A stretch of DNA of 9,153 bases from Dehalococcoidia bacterium (lineage in GTDB: Bacteria; Chloroflexota; Dehalococcoidia; E44-bin15): NCBI GenBank assembly GCA_030667555.1, contig DAOUVR010000034.1, positions 1-9,153 of the forward strand, written 5' to 3'. The notes beneath the pieces were generated by a model that ran no database searches, was not told where the DNA came from, and worked only from the letters and a program-made list of their open reading frames with translations. Shown here piece by piece: positions 5,262 to 9,153 of this stretch (the first letter of the stretch is position 1; every line of letters begins with the position of its first letter). The translations under genes were made by a program, and so were the position numbers.

Positions 5262-6029
5262 ATGATTTACTTTGGCACCTCCGGGTTTAGCTACAACGAC
5301 TGGGTAGGTCCTTTCTATCCACAGGGCATGCCCAAAAAAGAATGGCTGGTATATTATGCCCGCGAATTCAACGTCTGCGAAATCAATTCCACGTTCTACG
5401 CCTTGCCGAAACCATCAACTATAGAATCTATGGTCGACAAAGCAGGGGAGAGCTTCCTTTTTGTTTTTAAGGCAAATCAGCAGATGACCCATGAGCAGCG
5501 AGACAATAAAGCGGTTTTTGAAGCTTTTCGGGAGTTGCTCACCCCATTGGTCGACAGTGGGAAACTGGGCTGCGTGCTTGCTCAATTCCCCTACAGCTTT
5601 AGATTCAACACTGAAAATCTCCACTATTTGGACACCTCGGTGGAATGTCTGCGAGACCTGCCGATCGTGATTGAATTTCGCAACGCCCAGTGGCTGAGGC
5701 CGGAGGTCTTTGACTGGCTGCGTCGAAACGAGGTTGGCTTTTGCTGCGTCGATGAGCCACAACTGCCAAACCTCATGCCGCCCATCGCTGAGGCTACGAG
5801 CAAGATAGCCTATGTTCGCTTTCACGGACGTAATAAACAGAAATGGTGGCACCATGAACATGCTTACGAGAGGTATGATTACTCCTACACTCGCGAGGAG
5901 CTTGAGGATTGGTTGCCAAAGATCCGCCATCTGGATCAGCAAGCGGAAAGAACCTTTGTATTCGCCAACAATCACTGGCAGGGACAAGCAGTAACCACCA
6001 TTCGCCAATTAAGGATGATGCTAGAATAG
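5262..6029 (+). CDS. DUF72 (YecE-like) family protein
   Basis: A 255-residue soluble TIM-barrel-type protein of the DUF72/YecE family, whose function is unknown. The start MIYFGTSGFSYNDW is the standard family N-terminus, so the ATG is secure even though no ribosome binding site precedes it. Conserved pieces in order are GTSGFSY..W.G.FYP (5-20), EINSTFY (40-46), FVFKANQQMTH (67-77), LAQFPYSFRF (107-116), VIEFRNAQW (136-144), VDEPQ (163-167), YVRFHGRN (184-191), YDYSYTREEL (205-214) and FANNHWQG (234-241). The length is typical. It is followed by lspA after 32 bases and may head the lspA-rluD-RDD-gltX run. Family identity is firm; no activity can be assigned. Confidence 0.93.
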   Translation: MIYFGTSGFSYNDWVGPFYPQGMPKKEWLVYYAREFNVCEINSTFYALPKPSTIESMVDKAGESFLFVFKANQQMTHEQRDNKAVFEAFRELLTPLVDSGKLGCVLAQFPYSFRFNTENLHYLDTSVECLRDLPIVIEFRNAQWLRPEVFDWLRRNEVGFCCVDEPQLPNLMPPIAEATSKIAYVRFHGRNKQKWWHHEHAYERYDYSYTREELEDWLPKIRHLDQQAERTFVFANNHWQGQAVTTIRQLRMMLE

Positions 6030-6061
6030 ACTCCTTGCTCTTCTCAGGCAAGGTATTTGCC

Positions 6062-6571
6062 ATGCAAAAAAAGTCTCACCATAAGCTTACCAAAGAAGTG
6101 GCCTTTTTCCTTGCTGCTCTGGCAGTGATAACTTCAGACCAGATAAGCAAGTTCTTCGTTAGAACGAACATGAGCCTTGGGCAATCAATACCCGAGGAAG
6201 GGTTTTTCAGAATCACCTATGCTACAAATACAGGGGGCGCCTTCGGTATCTTCGCCAATCAAGCCTTCCTCATCACCCTCATTGCGATCGCTGGCATCGT
6301 CACCATCCTTATTTATGTTCGCTACTCCCCGCTTAACCAGATGCCGGTCAGGATTGCCCTGGGGCTTCTCCTGGGCGGCACTGCAGGCAATCTGATAGAC
6401 CGCGTATCCTTCGGGCGGGTGGTCGACTTTGTCGACATTGGCTTCGGTCAATACCGCTGGCCCACCTTTAATCTCGCCGATTCCGTTATCGTGGTCAGCA
6501 TGATCATTTTAGTTTATTTCTTCCTATTCAAATTCGGAAAGAACCAGCCTGTTCAGCGAAGAAGTGGATAG
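6062..6571 (+). CDS. lspA: Lipoprotein signal peptidase (signal peptidase II)
   Basis: LspA is an integral membrane aspartyl protease that cuts the signal peptide from diacylglyceryl-prolipoproteins just before the lipidated Cys. The 169-residue product has four hydrophobic segments (about 12-27, 66-86, 97-112, 139-157). Motifs are TSDQISK (24-30), NTGGAFGIF (56-64), GGTAGNLIDR (105-114), GRVVDF (118-123) and FNLADS (136-141); Asp122 and Asp140 are the likely catalytic pair. The ATG at 6062 is chosen because AAGG (6050-6053) lies eight bases upstream and the family fold begins shortly after; longer in-frame versions run back inside DUF72 with no family similarity. The 3' end overlaps the next gene by eight bases. 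The PsbP-like lipoprotein of this window is a plausible substrate. Confidence 0.96.
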   Translation: MQKKSHHKLTKEVAFFLAALAVITSDQISKFFVRTNMSLGQSIPEEGFFRITYATNTGGAFGIFANQAFLITLIAIAGIVTILIYVRYSPLNQMPVRIALGLLLGGTAGNLIDRVSFGRVVDFVDIGFGQYRWPTFNLADSVIVVSMIILVYFFLFKFGKNQPVQRRSG

Positions 6572-7466
6572 AAAGCTTGAGTTCATTGCCACTGGAGCGG
6601 GTATTCGACTCGATAAATACATCGCCGAAGAGTACCCAGAGTTCTCTCGTTCCTATGTCCAAAGGCTGATCAGCGAAGGTCTTATCACTGTCAATGACCG
6701 TCCTGCCAAGGGTAGCCTGAAACTCAATGTCGGCGATAGAATCACCGTCTTGGTTCCGCCACCTGCTCCTTCCTCTCTGCTACCGGAAGAAATCCCCCTG
6801 AACATCGTTTATGAGGATAGCGACCTTTTAGTGGTGGATAAGCCGGCAGGGCTTACGGTTCATCCCGCGCCCGGTCACCCCAGCCACACCCTGGTCAATG
6901 CCATCCTAGCCCACTGTCCCGACCTGCAGGTCATCGGCGGCTCAATGCGACCGGGGATTGTGCATCGCCTGGATAAGGATACCTCAGGACTCATGGTGGT
7001 CGCCAAAAACGATGCCGCTCAGCAAAACCTCTCGAGTCAGATGAAAGCCCGCTCCGTGGTGAAGCGATACTCGGTGCTGGTTCAGGGGCACCTCTCCCCA
7101 GCGACGGGGACTATCGAAGCTCCCATCGGGCGGAACCCTCGCAACAGAAAGAAGATGGCAGTGGTCTCAGGAGGCAGAGAGGCTCGCACCCAATATCGAG
7201 TTATCAAGTATTTAGATAACTATACCCTTGTTGAGGTAACGCTGGAGACGGGGCGCACCCATCAGATAAGGGTACACCTAGCCGCCATCGGCTTCCCGGT
7301 GGTGGGTGATGAGGTCTACGGCAGGAGGTCGCCCGTCTTAAAACGGCAGTTTGTTCACGCTTGCCATCTCGGTTTCAGGCTGCCCTCAACGGGGGAGTAC
7401 GTGGAATTCAACTCAGAGCTGCCACCGGACCTTAAGGAGGCGCTGGAACGCCTTTCGCTGTTGTAG
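6564..7466 (+). CDS. rluD: RluA/RluD-family 23S rRNA pseudouridine synthase
   Basis: A 300-residue enzyme that converts specific uridines in large-subunit rRNA to pseudouridine. An N-terminal S4 RNA-binding domain (about 12-65, with GIRLDKYIAEEY and SRSYVQRLISEGLITVN) precedes the catalytic domain, which carries VVDKPAGLTVHPAPGH (90-105), GIVHRLDKDTSGLMVVAK (131-148) with catalytic Asp137, and LETGRTHQIRVHLAAIGFPVVGD in the C-terminal half. The GTG start overlaps the lspA stop region by eight bases, so translation is likely coupled; lspA followed by an rluD-like gene is a common bacterial pair. The S4-plus-catalytic layout fits RluD best, but RluC and other paralogues share it, so the symbol is tentative. 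Confidence 0.93.
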   Translation: MDRKLEFIATGAGIRLDKYIAEEYPEFSRSYVQRLISEGLITVNDRPAKGSLKLNVGDRITVLVPPPAPSSLLPEEIPLNIVYEDSDLLVVDKPAGLTVHPAPGHPSHTLVNAILAHCPDLQVIGGSMRPGIVHRLDKDTSGLMVVAKNDAAQQNLSSQMKARSVVKRYSVLVQGHLSPATGTIEAPIGRNPRNRKKMAVVSGGREARTQYRVIKYLDNYTLVEVTLETGRTHQIRVHLAAIGFPVVGDEVYGRRSPVLKRQFVHACHLGFRLPSTGEYVEFNSELPPDLKEALERLSLL

Positions 7467-7512
7467 AGGTCTGAGCAGGGTGATAAAATGGCGGGAATAG
7501 CGGAGGTTTGAA

Positions 7513-8013
7513 ATGGATGAAAAGCAAGAGGGCATAGTAGTTGAGTACGCTGGATTCTGGTTGAGGCTTGGAGCGTATCTCATCGACTCTATTGCTGTGT
7601 GGATCATAGGCTGGTTTCTGTTAGCTGTCATTGGCTTAATTACCATTCCATTTAGAATCGCGGAGGGTTTGATTGAACCATTCCATCCCCTCTTGTACTT
7701 CTATGGAGGGCTGTGGTCCTTTATCTGGCTCATAATCCCCGCTATTTATTTCATCCTCTTGTGGGTGCTGCGCGGTCAGACCCCGGGGATGATGGCATTG
7801 CGGATAAAGCTAATCCACACTGATGGCTCGCCTGTAGATTGGGGCGCTGCCGTGGTGAGGTTCCTCGGCTACATCATCTGCTTGATCACCTTGGGGCTTC
7901 TCTTTTTCTGGATTGCCTTCGATGGCCGTAAGCAAGGGCTCCACGATAAGATGGCCGATACCTATATGATAATACTGCCGCGAAAGCGGTTGATATTGCC
8001 CGAAACCTCTTGA
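7513..8013 (+). CDS. RDD family membrane protein, copy 1
   Basis: A 166-residue membrane protein with the RDD signature: Arg18 and Asp25 in FWLRLGAYLID, and a later Asp in the IAFDGRKQGLHDKMADT segment (134-150). There are three hydrophobic segments (about 21-47, 65-86, 114-136). RGQTPGMMALRIKL (87-100) is the usual RDD motif after the second segment. GGAGG (7502-7506) precedes the ATG. RDD proteins are widespread with no single known role; some have been linked to ion transport, which the sequence here cannot confirm. The second RDD gene downstream is a paralogue of the same length. Confidence 0.9.
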   Translation: MDEKQEGIVVEYAGFWLRLGAYLIDSIAVWIIGWFLLAVIGLITIPFRIAEGLIEPFHPLLYFYGGLWSFIWLIIPAIYFILLWVLRGQTPGMMALRIKLIHTDGSPVDWGAAVVRFLGYIICLITLGLLFFWIAFDGRKQGLHDKMADTYMIILPRKRLILPETS

Positions 8014-8072
8014 AGAGGTTGAGGAGAGCAAATCGGCACACGGACGAAGCTACTAGATGATTTGAAATGAGG

Positions 8073-8095
8073 CGTGAAGGAATCCTTCCTTCACG
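8073..8095 (+). other. Perfect 9-bp hairpin in the RDD intergenic leader
   Basis: CGTGAAGGA (8073-8081) pairs with TCCTTCACG (8087-8095) around ATCCT. It is followed by GAAAAG rather than T residues, so it is not a standard terminator. It could stabilise or process the mRNA, or be a small repeat element. Confidence 0.55.
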
Positions 8096-8100
8096 GAAAA

Positions 8101-8124
8101 GCTGAGGGAGAGGACTCCCCCAGC
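8101..8124 (+). other. Second hairpin in the RDD intergenic leader
   Basis: GCTG-A-GGGAG (8101-8110) pairs with CTCCC-C-CAGC (8115-8124) around AGGA, with one A-C mismatch. It lies just upstream of the AAAGGTGAT ribosome binding region of the second RDD gene, without a T-run. Confidence 0.5.
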
Positions 8125-8144
8125 CCTCATAAAGGTGATTTGAA

Positions 8145-8645
8145 ATGGCGGAAAGTCAAGAAGGCGTAGAGATTGAATATGCTGGATTCTGGATGAGGCT
8201 TGGGGCATATCTTATTGACGGGATAATCCTCACTGCCATAAATTTTGCTATCTATTTTGTCCCTGGGCTTGTTTATTTTACCATTACCTGGGAGCTTGGG
8301 AGCCTTAAATTAGTGTCGAGCGCTTTCGCGGTGGTAATTCTTGTGCTATGCATTATCATAAGCATTGCCTATCCGATCTGCTTCTGGCGGTGGCGCGGCC
8401 AGACGCCGGGGAAGATGGCGGTGGGGATAAAGTTGATCCGCTCAAATAACTCGCCTGTTAGCTGGCGTGCTGCTGCGATGAGGTTTTTAGGGTATATTAT
8501 CTGCTGGGTCACCTTCGGGCTCCTCTTTCTGTGGATTGCCTTTGATAGCCGTAAGCGGGGCATTCACGATAGGATTGCCGGTACCTGCGTAATAAAGCTG
8601 CCGCGAAAGAAGGCGCTATTGCCCGAGGCTTATGAAGGAAGTTGA
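8145..8645 (+). CDS. RDD family membrane protein, copy 2
   Basis: A 166-residue RDD protein, paralogous to the gene just upstream. Counting by eye, 19 of the first 25 residues match, and 51 of 78 in the segment starting at RGQTPG. The region between, holding the end of the first membrane segment, the loop and the second segment (about 30-80), shows little similarity. The RDD residues are kept: Arg18 and Asp25 in FWMRLGAYLID, and Asp134/Asp142 in IAFDSRKRGIHDR. It starts at ATG after AAAGGTGAT and ends one base before gltX (TGA-A-ATG), so it is coupled to that gene. Function is unknown; two related copies could form a heteromer, which is speculation. Confidence 0.9.
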   Translation: MAESQEGVEIEYAGFWMRLGAYLIDGIILTAINFAIYFVPGLVYFTITWELGSLKLVSSAFAVVILVLCIIISIAYPICFWRWRGQTPGKMAVGIKLIRSNNSPVSWRAAAMRFLGYIICWVTFGLLFLWIAFDSRKRGIHDRIAGTCVIKLPRKKALLPEAYEGS

Positions 8646-8646
8646 A

Positions 8647-9153
8647 ATGAGCGATTCGGTACGCGTTCGCTTTGCACCCAGTCCTACCGGTATACCCCAT
8701 GTGGGCAATATCAGAACCGCCCTGTTTAACTGGCTCTTCGCCAGACACTGTAAGGGAAGCTTCATTTTGCGTATCGAGGACACCGATGTCACCCGGAAAG
8801 TTGAAGGTGCTGCCGAGGCGATCCTCGATAGCCTCACATGGCTGGGGCTGGATTGGGACGAGGGGCCAGGCGTGGGAGGGGATTACGGCCCTTATTTTCA
8901 ATCACAGCGCCTGGAGATATACCAGGATGTAGCAAAACGGCTGGTGGAAGGGGGCCATGCCTATTTTTGCTACTGCTCTACGCAGCGCCTTGAGGAGATG
9001 CGAAGGGAGCAGATGCAAAGGAAGCAGCCGCCGGGCTACGACCGCCGCTGCCGCGATCTTACCGAAAAAGATCGGGCGAAATTCGAGGCTCAAGGCATCA
9101 CCCCCGTTGTCCGCTTTAGGATGCCCCTGGAGGGCCAGATCAAATTCCACGAC
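8647..9153 (+). CDS. gltX: Glutamyl-tRNA synthetase, 3'-truncated by the window edge
   Basis: The first 169 residues of a class I aminoacyl-tRNA synthetase that attaches glutamate to tRNA-Glu. The start MSDSVRVRFAPSPTG is the family N-terminus, and AAGGAAG (8635-8641) inside the preceding gene is the likely ribosome binding site. The HIGH signature reads HVGN (18-21), followed by IRTALFNWLFARH and LRIEDTD (41-47). A zinc-site pattern is visible: C108-x-C110, 24 residues, C135, then Asp137 where E. coli has His. The KMSKS loop and anticodon-binding part lie beyond the window. The short stop-to-start spacing (TGA-A-ATG) indicates co-transcription with the RDD gene. Whether it also charges tRNA-Gln cannot be judged from this part. 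Confidence 0.95.
   Translation, partial: MSDSVRVRFAPSPTGIPHVGNIRTALFNWLFARHCKGSFILRIEDTDVTRKVEGAAEAILDSLTWLGLDWDEGPGVGGDYGPYFQSQRLEIYQDVAKRLVEGGHAYFCYCSTQRLEEMRREQMQRKQPPGYDRRCRDLTEKDRAKFEAQGITPVVRFRMPLEGQIKFHD

Larger units (their letters stand above)
8058..8147 (+). repeat. 12-base direct repeat flanking the leader between the RDD genes
   Basis: TGATTTGAAATG occurs at 8058-8069 and again at 8136-8147, where its ATG is the start codon of the second RDD gene. The first copy opens a 12-codon reading frame (8067-8105) with no recognisable product. The repeat may be a remnant of the duplication that produced the paralogues. Confidence 0.5.

Noticed and set aside
5909..6061. Longer version of lspA starting inside DUF72
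   Set aside because: The extension overlaps DUF72 and carries no membrane segment or LspA motif; ATG 6062 has a ribosome binding site and gives the normal length.
8664..8710. Degenerate HIGH motif (HVGN) suggesting a non-functional GltX
   Set aside because: HxG-type variants such as HVG are usual in glutamyl-tRNA synthetases, and all surrounding motifs are intact.

Overview
The window is a gene-dense bacterial chromosomal segment of roughly 50-55% G+C by eye. I see no tRNA, rRNA, CRISPR array, phage gene or transposase. Housekeeping genes dominate: nucleotide metabolism (dcd), riboflavin biosynthesis (ribE-ribBA-ribH), lipoprotein maturation (lspA), RNA modification (rluA/rluD family) and tRNA charging (gltX). 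Gene content and style suggest an uncultured Chloroflexota, probably near Dehalococcoidia. The pointers are a DUF6506-like gene inside a rib operon, a stand-alone elongation-factor-like protein, paired RDD proteins, and a short dispersed intergenic repeat I associate with environmental Chloroflexota contigs. This placement is an inference from memory, not a search result.

Layout. (1) 1-612: the 3' part of a SIMPL/DUF541 protein, closed by a strong intrinsic terminator. (2) 616-1778: a promoter, then dcd of the Mycobacterium-type bifunctional dCTP deaminase/dUTPase kind, and one base later a PsbP-like lipoprotein. (3) 1779-4598: a structured leader, then ribE, ribBA, a DUF6506-like small protein and ribH, all forward with gaps of 17-27 bases and good ribosome binding sites. 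(4) 4588-4842, reverse strand: an EF-Tu-domain-2-like small protein, convergent with ribH and overlapping its 3' end by 11 bases, with its own sigma70-type promoter. (5) 4843-5261: a divergent intergenic region with a string of perfect inverted repeats and a dispersed-repeat match. (6) 5262-9153, forward: DUF72 protein, lspA, rluD-like, two tandem RDD membrane proteins and the 5' part of gltX, mostly tightly packed.

How the genes work together. RibBA makes both precursors of riboflavin (from GTP and from ribulose 5-phosphate), RibH condenses them to lumazine, and RibE dismutates lumazine to riboflavin. The deaminase/reductase RibD is not in the window. LspA cleaves prolipoproteins, and the PsbP-like protein is a candidate client. 

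I found no clear new biological system. The points most worth checking are the replacement of a metal-ligand His by Gln in the RibB half of RibBA, the DUF6506-like gene inside the rib operon, the REP-like hairpin doublet at 5086-5131, and the RDD paralogue pair with conserved ends and a diverged middle.
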